Positions 14,757-22,696 of a stretch of 40,010 bases of DNA are shown piece after piece. The stretch is taken from NCBI RefSeq assembly GCF_003336425.1, contig NZ_QEIO01000040.1, forward strand, positions 1 through 40,010. The letters are read 5' to 3'. Origin of the DNA: Marinitenerispora sediminis. Lineage in GTDB: Bacteria > Actinomycetota > Actinomycetes > Streptosporangiales > Streptosporangiaceae. Below the pieces are notes generated by a model. That model did not search any database. It saw only the letters and a list, made by a program, of their open reading frames with translations, and was not told where the DNA came from. Each line of letters starts with the position of its first letter. The first letter of the stretch is position 1. A program made the position numbers and the translations under genes.

Positions 14757-16643
14757 ATGCCCAGCGCCACGCCCGCCGACGGTTCCGCACGACGCGCGGA
14801 CCTCCGCAACGTCGCCATCGTCGCGCACGTCGACCACGGTAAGACCACCCTCGTAGACGCCATGCTCTGGCAGTCCGGGGCCTTCCGCGCCAACCAGGAC
14901 GTCGATGAGCGCGTCATGGACTCCAACGACCTGGAGCGCGAGAAGGGCATCACCATCCTCGCGAAGAACACGGCGGTCCACTACACCACGCCCGAGGGCG
15001 AAGACGTCGTCATCAACATCATCGACACCCCCGGCCACGCCGACTTCGGTGGTGAGGTCGAGCGCGGCCTGTCCATGGTGGACGGTGTGGTCCTGCTGGT
15101 CGACGCCAGCGAGGGACCGCTCCCGCAGACCCGTTTCGTGCTGCGCAAGGCCCTCGCCGCGAAGCTTCCGGTGATCCTCGTCATCAACAAGGTCGACCGC
15201 CCCGACAGCCGCATCGCCGAGGTCGTCGACGACACCTACGAGCTCTTCCTCGACCTCGACGCCAACGAGGACCAGATCGAGTTCCCCATCGTCTACGCGT
15301 GCGCCCGCGACGGCAAGGCGTCGCTGGAGCGTCCCGCCAACGGGACCGTGCCCGACAACGACGACCTGGAGCCCCTCTTCCGCACCATCCTGCGGACCAT
15401 CCCGGCCCCGGAGTACACGCCGGGCGCGCCGCTGCAGGCGCACGTCACCAACCTGGACGCCTCGCCGTTCCTCGGCCGGCTCGCGCTCTGCCGGGTGCAC
15501 CAGGGCCGGATCAGCAAGGGCCAGCAGGTGGCGTGGATCAGGGGCGACGGCTCCACCCAGCAGGTGCGCATCACCGAGCTGCTGATGACGGAGGCGCTGG
15601 AGCGCAAGCCCGCCGAGGAGGCCGGGCCGGGCGACATCATCGCCATCGCCGGCATCCCGGACATCATGATCGGCGAGACGCTCGCCGACCCCGACGACCC
15701 CCGCCCGCTGCCGCTCATCACGGTGGACGAGCCCGCCATCTCGATGACGATCGGCACCAACACCTCTCCGCTCGTCGGCCGGGTGAAGGGGGGCAAGGTC
15801 ACCGCGCGGCTGGTCAAGGACCGGCTGGACCGCGAGCTGGTCGGCAACGTCTCGCTGCGGGTGCTGCCCACCGACCGCCCGGACGCCTGGGAGGTGCAGG
15901 GGCGCGGTGAGCTGGCACTGGCCATCCTCGTCGAGCAGATGCGGCGCGAGGGCTACGAGCTCACCGTCGGCAAGCCGCAGGTCGTCACCAAGGACATCGA
16001 CGGCAAGCGCCACGAGCCGGTGGAGCGGCTGACCGTCGACGCGCCGGAGGAGTACCTCGGTGCCATCACCCAGCTGCTCAGCGTCCGCAAGGGGCGCATG
16101 GAGCAGATGACCAACCACGGCACCGGGTGGGTCCGGATGGACTGGCTGGTGCCGTCGCGCGGGCTGATCGGCTTCCGCACCGAGTTCCTGACCGAGACCC
16201 GCGGTACCGGCATCGCGCACCACGTGTTCGAGGGCTTCGAGCCGTGGTTCGGCGAGCTGCGGACCCGCCCGACCGGTTCCCTGGTGGCCGACCGCTCCGG
16301 CCAGGCCATGACCTACGCCATGTTCAACCTGCAGGAGCGCGGCACGCTGTTCGTGGACCCCGGCACGGAGGTGTACGAGGGGATGATCGTCGGCGAGAAC
16401 TCCCGCGCCGACGACATGGACGTCAACATCACCAAGGAGAAGAAGCTCACGAACATGCGCTCCTCCACCGGCGACGAGCTGGAGCGGCTGGTCCCGCCGC
16501 GCCGGCTGTCGCTGGAGCAGGCCCTGGAGTTCTGCCGCGAGGACGAGTGCGTTGAGGTCACCCCCGACGCGGTGCGCATCCGCAAGGTCATCCTCGACCA
16601 GAAGGAGCGCGGGCGGATCACCGCGCACAAGAAGCGCGGCTGA
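14757..16643 (+). CDS. typA: Ribosome-associated GTPase TypA/BipA
   Basis: 628 residues. A translational GTPase of the EF-G superfamily that acts on 70S/50S ribosomes in stress and ribosome assembly. G1 AHVDHGKT lies at residues 23-30, switch [10 protein letters not shown] follows, then [12 protein letters not shown] (G3) and INKVD (G4). The C-terminal half carries the TypA-type EF-G domains III and V and the family-specific C-terminal domain, with [20 protein letters not shown] and ending in HKKRG. The length is normal. A promoter-like -10 TAAACT lies at 14693-14698, about 60 nt upstream of the ATG. A strong hairpin follows the stop. Confidence 0.97.
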   Translation: MPSATPADGSARRADLRNVAIVAHVDHGKTTLVDAMLWQSGAFRANQDVDERVMDSNDLEREKGITILAKNTAVHYTTPEGEDVVINIIDTPGHADFGGEVERGLSMVDGVVLLVDASEGPLPQTRFVLRKALAAKLPVILVINKVDRPDSRIAEVVDDTYELFLDLDANEDQIEFPIVYACARDGKASLERPANGTVPDNDDLEPLFRTILRTIPAPEYTPGAPLQAHVTNLDASPFLGRLALCRVHQGRISKGQQVAWIRGDGSTQQVRITELLMTEALERKPAEEAGPGDIIAIAGIPDIMIGETLADPDDPRPLPLITVDEPAISMTIGTNTSPLVGRVKGGKVTARLVKDRLDRELVGNVSLRVLPTDRPDAWEVQGRGELALAILVEQMRREGYELTVGKPQVVTKDIDGKRHEPVERLTVDAPEEYLGAITQLLSVRKGRMEQMTNHGTGWVRMDWLVPSRGLIGFRTEFLTETRGTGIAHHVFEGFEPWFGELRTRPTGSLVADRSGQAMTYAMFNLQERGTLFVDPGTEVYEGMIVGENSRADDMDVNITKEKKLTNMRSSTGDELERLVPPRRLSLEQALEFCREDECVEVTPDAVRIRKVILDQKERGRITAHKKRG

Positions 16644-16655
16644 CCGCCGGCCTCC

Positions 16656-16693
16656 GGAGGGCGGGTGTGCTGACGTCGGCACACCCGCCCTCC
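16656..16693. terminator. Bidirectional terminator between typA and the TetR gene
   Basis: Perfect 15-bp arms GGAGGGCGGGTGTGC (16656-16670) and GCACACCCGCCCTCC (16679-16693), 8-nt loop. It is placed 12 nt after typA and 26 nt beyond the stop of the convergent regulator gene. Confidence 0.85.
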
Positions 16694-16719
16694 GCGCGTG
16701 CGGGGCCGGATCTCTCCGG

Positions 16720-17316
16720 TCAGGTGGGCCGCGGCGAGCGCGCCGCCTGCGCGCTCAGCAGGTCGCGGGCCGAGCGCCGCAGCTCGGCGAGGGACGGCGG
16801 GCAGGCCGACGCCGCGCCCGCCACCGAGTCGAAGATGACGCCGTCCGCCCAGGCGATGAGGTCCCGGGCGTGCCGCTCGGGATCGGGCGAGCCGAGGGCG
16901 CGCGCCACCGTCCGCGCAAGCGCGCGGAACCGCGCGCCGACCCGGTCGTAGAGGGGACGCAGCTCGGGGCGCCGGGTGGCCTCCAGGGCCAGCTCGTAGC
17001 GCGCCAGCATCCGGTCCCGGTCCCGGTGGATCGCGGTGTGGGTGAACTCCGCGACGAGGTCGGCGAGCGTCCCGAGGTCGTGGTCGGCCGTCATGAGGAC
17101 GCTCTCCTCCAGCACGCCCTCCTCGTCGGCCATGCGGCGCAGCGTCACCTCGATCAGCCGGGCTCTCGTCCGGGCGTGGTAGGAGGTGGAGCCGGGCGGC
17201 AGTCCCGCGGCCTGGTCGACGGCGCGGTGCGTCAGTCCGCGCAGTCCCCGCGAGGCGATGAGGCGCATGGCCGTGCGTGTGATGAGTTCCAGGCGAGGGC
17301 TCGGGATTTTCGCCAC
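16720..17316 (-). CDS. TetR family transcriptional regulator
   Basis: 198 residues from a GTG at 17316. The N-terminal helix-turn-helix covers about residues 8-55: LELITRTAMRLIASRGLRGLTHRAVDQAAG then LPPGSTSYHARTRARLI, the usual TetR recognition segment. The remaining ~140 residues are helical, the ligand-binding and dimerisation domain. It is divergently transcribed from an FAD monooxygenase, and the 79-base gap holds two CTAC-N4-GTAG palindromes. It therefore probably represses the monooxygenase and itself, with release by a small aromatic or hydrophobic ligand. The ligand is unknown. Confidence 0.92.
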   Translation of the reverse strand: MAKIPSPRLELITRTAMRLIASRGLRGLTHRAVDQAAGLPPGSTSYHARTRARLIEVTLRRMADEEGVLEESVLMTADHDLGTLADLVAEFTHTAIHRDRDRMLARYELALEATRRPELRPLYDRVGARFRALARTVARALGSPDPERHARDLIAWADGVIFDSVAGAASACPPSLAELRRSARDLLSAQAARSPRPT

Positions 17317-17330
17317 TCCCGCATTTTACG

Positions 17331-17375
17331 GGACTCTACAAATGTAGAGTGCTGTGCGCTACAGCCGTAGAGTCC
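17331..17375. promoter_or_regulatory. Probable TetR operator: two tandem palindromes
   Basis: Site 1 ACTCTAC-AAAT-GTAGAGT (17333-17350) is perfect. Site 2 CTAC-AGCC-GTAG (17359-17370) shares the core and continues AGTCC. The centres are 23 bp apart, about two helical turns. GGACTCTAC (17331-17339) is also the reverse complement of GTAGAGTCC (17367-17375). It lies between the TetR start (17316) and the monooxygenase start (17396). Confidence 0.75.
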
Positions 17376-17395
17376 GACTGGAGGGACGGAACCCC

Positions 17396-18568
17396 ATGGC
17401 CCAACCGCACGCGGTCGTGATCGGAGGAGGCATCGGCGGGCTCACCGCCGCCCGGGCGTTACTCGACGGCGGCTGGGCGGTGACCGTGTGCGAGCGGTCC
17501 CCGTCGCTGGAGCCGGTCGGCGCCGGCCTGGCCGTCGCCCCCAACGCCCTGCGCGCCCTGGACGTCCTCGGCCTCGGCGACGCCGTCCGCGAGCGCTCCT
17601 CCCTGCACGGCGGCGGTATCCGCCGCTGGGACGGCAGATGGCTGATGCGGCTCGACGCCGAGCGGATCCGCGCCTGGTTCGGCGACCCGGTCGTGCTGCT
17701 GCGCCGGGCCACCCTCGTCGAACTGCTCGCCGCCGGACTGCCCGGCGGCACCGTCCGCACCGGGAGCGCGGTCACCGGGGTCGACCCGGGGAGCCGCACC
17801 GCACCCGCGCACGTCCTCACCGCCTCCGGTGAGCTGGCCGCCGACCTCGTCGTCGCGGCCGACGGCATCAACTCCCTGACCCGCCGCACGCTGTTCCCCG
17901 AGGCCGCCGACCCCGTGTACGCCGGCTTCGCCACCTGGCGCTTCATCGTCCCCGCCGACCTTCCGATCGTCCCCGCCGAGAGCTGGGGGCACGGCTCCGT
18001 CGTCGGCCTCATGCCGCTGGCCGACGGGAGTGTCTACGTCTACGCGAGCGTCCCCGGCGCCCCCGGCGCCCAGGCTCCCGACGAACGCGCCGAACTGCTG
18101 CGCCGCTTCGCCCACTGGCACGCCCCCATCCCCCAGTTGCTGACCGCCGCCGAATCCGGTGACGTGCTGCGCAACGACGTCTGGTACCTCGACGCCCCGC
18201 CGCGTGCCTACCACCGCGGCCGCGTCGCCCTCCTCGGCGACGCCGCGCACGCCATGCCGCCCAACCTCGGCCAGGGCGGCTGCCAGGCCATGGAGGACGC
18301 TGTCACCCTCGCCCACACCGTCTCCGGGACCGACCGCGCCGACGTTCCCGCGGCACTGGCCCGGTACACGGCGGCCCGGCGGCCCCGGGCCTCGGCCGTG
18401 GTGCGCCGCTCGGCGCGGGCCGGCGCCCTGCTGTGCTGCGGCTGCCGGGGTGTGGCGGCCGCCCGGAACCTCGCCCTGGCGGCCATGGGGCCGCTGGGCC
18501 CGCTGCTGCTGCGGCGCAGCATCGCCGGGATCTTCGACTGGTCCCCGCCGGGCGAGGGGCGCCGCTGA
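17396..18568 (+). CDS. FAD-dependent monooxygenase (PHBH/salicylate hydroxylase-like)
   Basis: 390 residues from the ATG at 17396, with GGAGGG at 17380-17385. A class A flavoprotein monooxygenase using NAD(P)H and O2 to hydroxylate a small, often aromatic substrate. The N-terminal Rossmann motif is GGGIGG (residues 10-15), followed at the end of strand 2 by CERS. The middle DG motif is LVVAADGINSLTRR. The GD motif RVALLGDAAHAMPPNLGQGG (about residue 280) closes the FAD site. The length is typical. Divergent from a TetR gene whose double operator overlaps its promoter, so expression is probably inducible. Substrate unknown; kynurenine-3-monooxygenase-like or zeaxanthin-epoxidase-like members also share these motifs. 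Confidence 0.9.
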   Translation: MAQPHAVVIGGGIGGLTAARALLDGGWAVTVCERSPSLEPVGAGLAVAPNALRALDVLGLGDAVRERSSLHGGGIRRWDGRWLMRLDAERIRAWFGDPVVLLRRATLVELLAAGLPGGTVRTGSAVTGVDPGSRTAPAHVLTASGELAADLVVAADGINSLTRRTLFPEAADPVYAGFATWRFIVPADLPIVPAESWGHGSVVGLMPLADGSVYVYASVPGAPGAQAPDERAELLRRFAHWHAPIPQLLTAAESGDVLRNDVWYLDAPPRAYHRGRVALLGDAAHAMPPNLGQGGCQAMEDAVTLAHTVSGTDRADVPAALARYTAARRPRASAVVRRSARAGALLCCGCRGVAAARNLALAAMGPLGPLLLRRSIAGIFDWSPPGEGRR

Positions 18569-18579
18569 CCGCCGCCCGG

Positions 18580-18623
18580 CGGCCGGGGACGCGGCCCGCC
18601 GCGGCGGGCCGCGTCCCCGGCCG
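18580..18623. terminator. 44-bp perfect palindrome, bidirectional terminator
   Basis: Arms of 22 bases (18580-18601 and 18602-18623) are exact reverse complements with no spacer. It sits between the convergent monooxygenase and sdhB stops, 4 nt from the latter. In RNA the central bases would form the loop. Confidence 0.85.
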
Positions 18624-18627
18624 CGCG

Positions 18628-19419
18628 TCAGAACCCGGTGTTGGGCACGACCGGGGTGTCGCGGCGTAGCCCCGGCCGCAGGCCGATCGTGCGCCCGAGC
18701 CACACCAGCGGGTCGTAGCGGCGGTCCGCCACCCGCTCCTTCAGCGGGATCAGCGCGTTGTCGGTGATCCGGATGTGCTCGGGACAGACCTCGGTGCAGC
18801 ACTTGGTGATGTTGCAGTACCCGAGCCCGAACGCGTCCTGCGCGATCATCCGCCGGTCCGCGGTGTCCTCGGGGTGCATCTCCAACTCGGCCACCCGCAT
18901 GAGGTAGCGCGGGCCCGCGAAGTGCGGCCGGTTCTCCTCATGGTCGCGGGTCACGTGGCAGACGTTGTTGCACAGGAAGCACTCGATGCACTTGCGGAAC
19001 TCCTGCGGGCGGCGCACGTCGTCCTGCGTCATGCGGAAGTCGCCCGGCCGGGTCTGCGGCGCCGGGGTGAACGACGGGATCTGCCGCGCCCGCAGGTAGT
19101 TCTCCGACACGTCGCAGACCAGGTCGCGGATCACCGGAAAGGTGCGGATCGGCGTCACCGTGACCGGCTCGCCGGGCGGGAGCATGCTCATCCGCGTCAT
19201 ACAGGCCAGCCGCGGCCGGCCGTTGATCTCCATGGAGCACGACCCGCACTTGCCGGCCTTGCAGTTCCAGCGCACCGCGAGGTCGGGGGCCTGGGTGGCC
19301 TGGAGCCGGTGCAGCACGTCGAGGACCACCTCGCCCTCGTGCGCCTCGACCGCGTACTCGACCAGGCCGCCGGCGCCGCCGTCGCCGCGCCACACCCGGA
19401 ACCTCGCCTCGTCGCTCAC
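18628..19419 (-). CDS. sdhB: Succinate dehydrogenase iron-sulfur subunit, operon 1
   Basis: 263 residues; the GTG start at 19419 overlaps the TGA of sdhA (GTGA). Carries electrons from the flavin to the quinone in the membrane complex. The [2Fe-2S] ligands are Cys53, Cys58, Cys61 and Cys73 (CKAGKCGSC ... C). The [4Fe-4S] and [3Fe-4S] clusters use CIECFLCNNVC (Cys144, 147, 150, 154) and the CNITKCCTEVCP segment (Cys202, 207/208, 212). The C-terminus is a basic tail of about 40 residues. The sequence type (long insertions between cluster motifs, adjacent large SdhC) resembles mycobacterial Sdh1. It is the last gene of a three-gene minus-strand operon. Confidence 0.95.
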   Translation of the reverse strand: MSDEARFRVWRGDGGAGGLVEYAVEAHEGEVVLDVLHRLQATQAPDLAVRWNCKAGKCGSCSMEINGRPRLACMTRMSMLPPGEPVTVTPIRTFPVIRDLVCDVSENYLRARQIPSFTPAPQTRPGDFRMTQDDVRRPQEFRKCIECFLCNNVCHVTRDHEENRPHFAGPRYLMRVAELEMHPEDTADRRMIAQDAFGLGYCNITKCCTEVCPEHIRITDNALIPLKERVADRRYDPLVWLGRTIGLRPGLRRDTPVVPNTGF

Positions 19420-21386
19420 CTGCCGGCCTCCTCGCCGTCGTCGCCGTCCCGGCCGCGGGCCGTACCACTGGTGCCCTCGGCCGTCTCCGTCACCCGCGCG
19501 CCCGCCGGGGCGGGTATCTGGGCCATCTCCTCCTCGGTGAGGTACTTCGCCAGCTCCGCGCGGTCGAACAGCGCGAGGAGGTCGGGCCGCAGCGCCGGCA
19601 GTTCCTGCCGCCGCAGTTCGATCCGGTCGCCGGCCAGCCGGGCGACCAGGTTGGTCCGCCGCCACTGCGGCGACATGGCGGGGAAGTCGTCACGGGTGTG
19701 CCCTCCGCGCGACTCCTCGCGCTCCAGCGCCGACCGGGCGACCGCCTGCGAGACGAGCAGCATGCTGCGCAGGTCCAGGGCCAGGTGCCAGCCGGGGTTG
19801 TACACCCGCCCGCCGGCGGCCCGCACGCCGGCGATCCGGTCCCGGAGCTTGTCGAGCGCCTCGATGGCCTGCTCGATCTCCGGCCCGCGCCGGATGATGC
19901 CGACCAGGTCGTTCATGGTCTGCTGGATCTCCTGGTGCAGCACGTAGGGGCTCTCGCCGGCCGTGCGTCCGAGCGGGGCCTCGGCGGTGCGCGCCGCGGC
20001 GGCCACCGCGGCATCGGACACCGCCGGACGCGCGGTGAGGCCGTCCAGGTAGCGCGCGGCCCCCAGACCGCACCGCCGGCCGAAGACGAGCAGGTCCGAC
20101 AGCGAGTTGCCGCCCAGCCGGTTGGAGCCGTGCATCCCGCCGGACACCTCGCCGGCGGCGAACAGCCCCGGCACCACCGCGGCCCCGGTGTCGGCGTCCA
20201 CCTCCACGCCGCCCATCACGTAGTGGCAGGTCGGACCGACCTCCATGGGCTCGGCGGTGATGTCGACGTCGGCGAGCTCCCGGAACTGGTGGTGCATCGA
20301 CGGCAGCCGCCGGATGATCTCGTCGGGCGCCAGCCGGCTCGCGATGTCCAGGAACACCCCGCCGTGCGGGGAGCCGCGCCCCTCCTTGACCTCGTTGTTG
20401 ATGGCCCGCGCCACCTCGTCGCGCGGCAGCAGCTCCGGCGGCCGGCGGTGGCGGTCGGGGTCGGTGTACCAGCCGTCGGCCTCCTCCTCGGTCGCGGCGT
20501 ACTGCGAGCGGAACACGTCCGGGACGTAGTCGAACATGAACCGCTTGCCCTCCGCGTTGCGCAGCACCCCTCCGTCGCCGCGCACCGACTCGGTGACCAG
20601 GATGCCCTTGACCGAGGGCGGCCAGACCATGCCGGTCGGATGGAACTGGACGAACTCCATGTTCAGCAGGGTGGCGCCGGCCCGCAGGGCGAGGGCGTGG
20701 CCGTCGCCGGTGTACTCCCAGGAGTTCGACGTCACCTTGAACGACTTGCCGATGCCGCCGGTCGCCAGGACGACCGCGGGCGCCTCGAACACCACGAAGT
20801 CGCCGCTCTCGCGGAGGTAGCCGAAGGCGCCGGCGATGCGGTCCCCGTCCTTGAGCAGCTCGGTGACGGTGGTCTCGGCGAACACCCGGATCATGGCCTC
20901 GGGGTCGCCGAACTCGGCGGCGTCGGCCTGCTGGAGCTGCACCACGCGCTGCTGGAGGGTGCGGATCATCTCCAGGCCGGTCCGGTCGCCGACGTGTGCG
21001 AGGCGGGCGTACTCGTGCCCGCCGAAGTTGCGCTGGCTGATCCGCCCGTCCGCCGTGCGGTCGAACAGCGCCCCCCAGTACTCCAGCTCCAGGATCCGGT
21101 CCGGAGCCTCCTTGGCGTGCAGCTCCGCCATGCGGGGGTCGTTGAGGAACTTGCCGCCCCGGATGGTGTCGCGCAGGTGGACCTGCCAGCTGTCCTGCGG
21201 GTTGACGTTGCCCAGGGCGGCCGCGGCGCCGCCCTCGGCCATGACGGTGTGCGCCTTGCCGAACAGCGACTTGGAGACGATCGCCGTCCGCCTGCCCTGC
21301 TGGCGCGCCTCGATCGCGGCACGCAGCCCGGCGCCGCCCGCGCCGATCACCACCACGTCGTAGGAATGCCGTTGCGTCTCGGACAT
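19416..21386 (-). CDS. sdhA: Succinate dehydrogenase flavoprotein subunit, operon 1
   Basis: 656 residues from the ATG at 21386; a longer frame to 21428 has no better start. Oxidises succinate to fumarate with covalent FAD. The Rossmann motif GAGGAG is at residues 15-20. The FAD-linking His is probably His46 in KAHTVMAEGG. The substrate-site segments FHPTGM and RGGHTRDDFPAMSPQWRRTN are present. An ETNGGSNS-like capping segment reads GSNRLGGNSLSDLLVFGRR. The length is somewhat above the E. coli enzyme. It is separated by 156 bases from sdhC upstream, a gap that holds palindromic sequence, and overlaps sdhB downstream. Confidence 0.96.
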   Translation of the reverse strand: MSETQRHSYDVVVIGAGGAGLRAAIEARQQGRRTAIVSKSLFGKAHTVMAEGGAAAALGNVNPQDSWQVHLRDTIRGGKFLNDPRMAELHAKEAPDRILELEYWGALFDRTADGRISQRNFGGHEYARLAHVGDRTGLEMIRTLQQRVVQLQQADAAEFGDPEAMIRVFAETTVTELLKDGDRIAGAFGYLRESGDFVVFEAPAVVLATGGIGKSFKVTSNSWEYTGDGHALALRAGATLLNMEFVQFHPTGMVWPPSVKGILVTESVRGDGGVLRNAEGKRFMFDYVPDVFRSQYAATEEEADGWYTDPDRHRRPPELLPRDEVARAINNEVKEGRGSPHGGVFLDIASRLAPDEIIRRLPSMHHQFRELADVDITAEPMEVGPTCHYVMGGVEVDADTGAAVVPGLFAAGEVSGGMHGSNRLGGNSLSDLLVFGRRCGLGAARYLDGLTARPAVSDAAVAAAARTAEAPLGRTAGESPYVLHQEIQQTMNDLVGIIRRGPEIEQAIEALDKLRDRIAGVRAAGGRVYNPGWHLALDLRSMLLVSQAVARSALEREESRGGHTRDDFPAMSPQWRRTNLVARLAGDRIELRRQELPALRPDLLALFDRAELAKYLTEEEMAQIPAPAGARVTETAEGTSGTARGRDGDDGEEAGR

Positions 21387-21452
21387 CTGCCTGACTTTCC
21401 GTGCCTTGGTCCGGTCCTTCCCGGCCACCGCCCGGTGGTAACGGACGGTGGA

Positions 21453-21469
21453 CCGGATATCCGGATATC
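21453..21469. repeat. Overlapping palindromes in the sdhC-sdhA gap
   Basis: CCGGATATCCGG (21453-21464) and GATATCCGGATATC (21456-21469) are both perfect palindromes, built from a CCGGATAT direct repeat. They are AT-richer than the surroundings and lie 67 to 83 nt upstream of sdhA. Possible regulator site or processing hairpin in the operon mRNA. Confidence 0.45.
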
Positions 21470-21542
21470 TGTGCTTACTCGGGGATGATCGGGGTGAATA
21501 CCTCGCCCGGTGGTTCGGTGGGGTGGGCGGCCGGAACGGCCG

Positions 21543-22343
21543 TCAATGGAGGATGCGGGGGTCGGCGATCGTTCCACTGGACACGAGAAGCACATACATA
21601 TCGGTCAGCACCAGCGTTCCGAGCGTGATCCACGCGAACAGCATGTGCCGGGAATTCAGCGCGGACACCCAGGTCCACAGCCGGTAGCGCAGCGGGTGTT
21701 TGCGGAAACTGCGCAGCCGGCCGCCGATCACGTGCCGGCACGAGTGGCAGGACAGCGTGTAGCACCACAGCAGGACCACGTTGGCGAGCAGGATGAGCCC
21801 GCCGAGCCCGACCCCGTGCGCCAGCGCGGCGGCGGCGTCGTAGGTGTTGACGAGCGAGATGAGCACCGCGACGTAGAAGAAGTACCGGTGCAGGTTCTGT
21901 CCGAGCAGCGGCAGCCGGGACTCACCGGTGTAGCCGGCGTGCGGCTCGCGGACCGCGCAGGCGGGGGGCGACTGCCAGAACGCGCGGTAGTAGGCCTTCC
22001 GGTAGTAGTAGCAGGTGAAGCGGAAGAGCAGCAGGAACGGCAGGCTGACCAGCGCGTAGGGCAGGAACCAGGGGAACACCCACGGCAGGGTGCCGAAGAC
22101 GGCCGAACCCGGGGCGCAGGAGGCGCTCAGGCACGGGGAGTAGAACGGCGTGAGGTAGTGGTACTCCGGCACCCAGTAGTGGTCCTGCTGGAACACCCGG
22201 ACGGTGGCGTAGCCGACGAACGCGGCGAGGCCGAGGGCGGTGAGCAGCGGTCCGACCCACCAGCGGTCGGTGCGCAGCGTGCGGGCCGCGAGCCGGGCCC
22301 GGGTGCGTCGGGATCGGTCCGGCGGGGGCGCTGTCTCGGTCAT
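21543..22343 (-). CDS. sdhC: Succinate dehydrogenase membrane anchor, operon 1 (Sdh1-type)
   Basis: 266 residues, ATG at 22343. Five hydrophobic segments are visible: WWVGPLLTALGLAAFVGYAT, WFLPYALVSLPFLLLF, FFYVAVLISLVNTYDAAAA, GLGGLILLANVVLLWCY and MLFAWITLGTLVLTDMYVLL. It lacks similarity in layout to the second operon's SdhC. It has an extracytoplasmic CLSASC pair after helix 1, an aromatic CYYYRKAYYRAFW stretch and a CHSCRH motif. Length and order (C-A-B) match the membrane subunit of the mycobacterial Sdh1 complex, which reduces menaquinone. Whether it binds haem cannot be decided here. First gene of the operon; an inverted repeat lies upstream at its likely promoter. Confidence 0.85.
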   Translation of the reverse strand: MTETAPPPDRSRRTRARLAARTLRTDRWWVGPLLTALGLAAFVGYATVRVFQQDHYWVPEYHYLTPFYSPCLSASCAPGSAVFGTLPWVFPWFLPYALVSLPFLLLFRFTCYYYRKAYYRAFWQSPPACAVREPHAGYTGESRLPLLGQNLHRYFFYVAVLISLVNTYDAAAALAHGVGLGGLILLANVVLLWCYTLSCHSCRHVIGGRLRSFRKHPLRYRLWTWVSALNSRHMLFAWITLGTLVLTDMYVLLVSSGTIADPRILH

Positions 22344-22464
22344 GGGCCGGCATCTCCATCTCCACCGGTGAGCGGCGCGAACGGCGCGGTGTGGTGTGCG
22401 GAGATAACGGGCCGCTCTCCGTGTCAGCGAGCAGTGCGTGAAGCGTCTGAGTTGCCACGTTAGG

Positions 22465-22491
22465 CCGTTGCGATCGCGAATTCAGCAACGG
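22465..22491 (-). promoter_or_regulatory. Inverted repeat at the sdhC-1 promoter
   Basis: CCGTTGC (22465-22471) and GCAACGG (22485-22491) are perfect arms with a 13-nt AT-rich spacer. On the minus strand a -10-like TAACGT follows the repeat, and TTGCTG inside it could serve as -35. Candidate operator; the binding protein is unknown. Confidence 0.4.
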
Positions 22492-22513
22492 TTTCTCGCG
22501 GTTTGAATGTGAA

Positions 22514-22548
22514 AAACGCCACTTCATTTCCCGGGTGAAGTGGCGTTT
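22514..22548 (-). terminator. Intrinsic terminator of the LysR gene
   Basis: Perfect 13-bp arms AAACGCCACTTCA (22514-22526) and TGAAGTGGCGTTT (22536-22548), 9-nt loop. On the minus strand the stem is followed by a T-tract, a classical rho-independent form that is rare in this window. It insulates sdhC-1 from LysR transcription. Confidence 0.8.
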
Positions 22549-22696
22549 GTGGAAACGGGAGGTGATTTTGCTGTTTGTTGGGAGTGGTGCGAATTCTGGG
22601 AGAAGTGTGGATGATGTGCTCGAATTTCAAGGCGTGCCGGAAATTTGGGTGTCGAGGCGGTTTCGTGGTTGCCGGGTGGCCGGTGTGGGAGGCCCG

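Larger units (their letters stand above)
22344..22696. other. Intergenic region upstream of sdhC-1 and downstream of the LysR gene
   Basis: 353 bases without a supported gene. The left part (22344-22513) carries the sdhC-1 leader and promoter. A terminator hairpin sits at 22514-22548. The right part (22549-22696) is AT-richer, contains GGAGGTGATTTT and short frames in all phases, but none looks coding. Confidence 0.6.

Noticed and set aside
14004-16682. 892-codon minus-strand frame opposite typA
   Set aside because: Longest frame in the area, but typA motifs are unambiguous on the plus strand; the rest is shadow.
19698-21488. 596-codon plus-strand frame opposite sdhA-1
   Set aside because: Antisense shadow; sdhA motifs on the minus strand are decisive.
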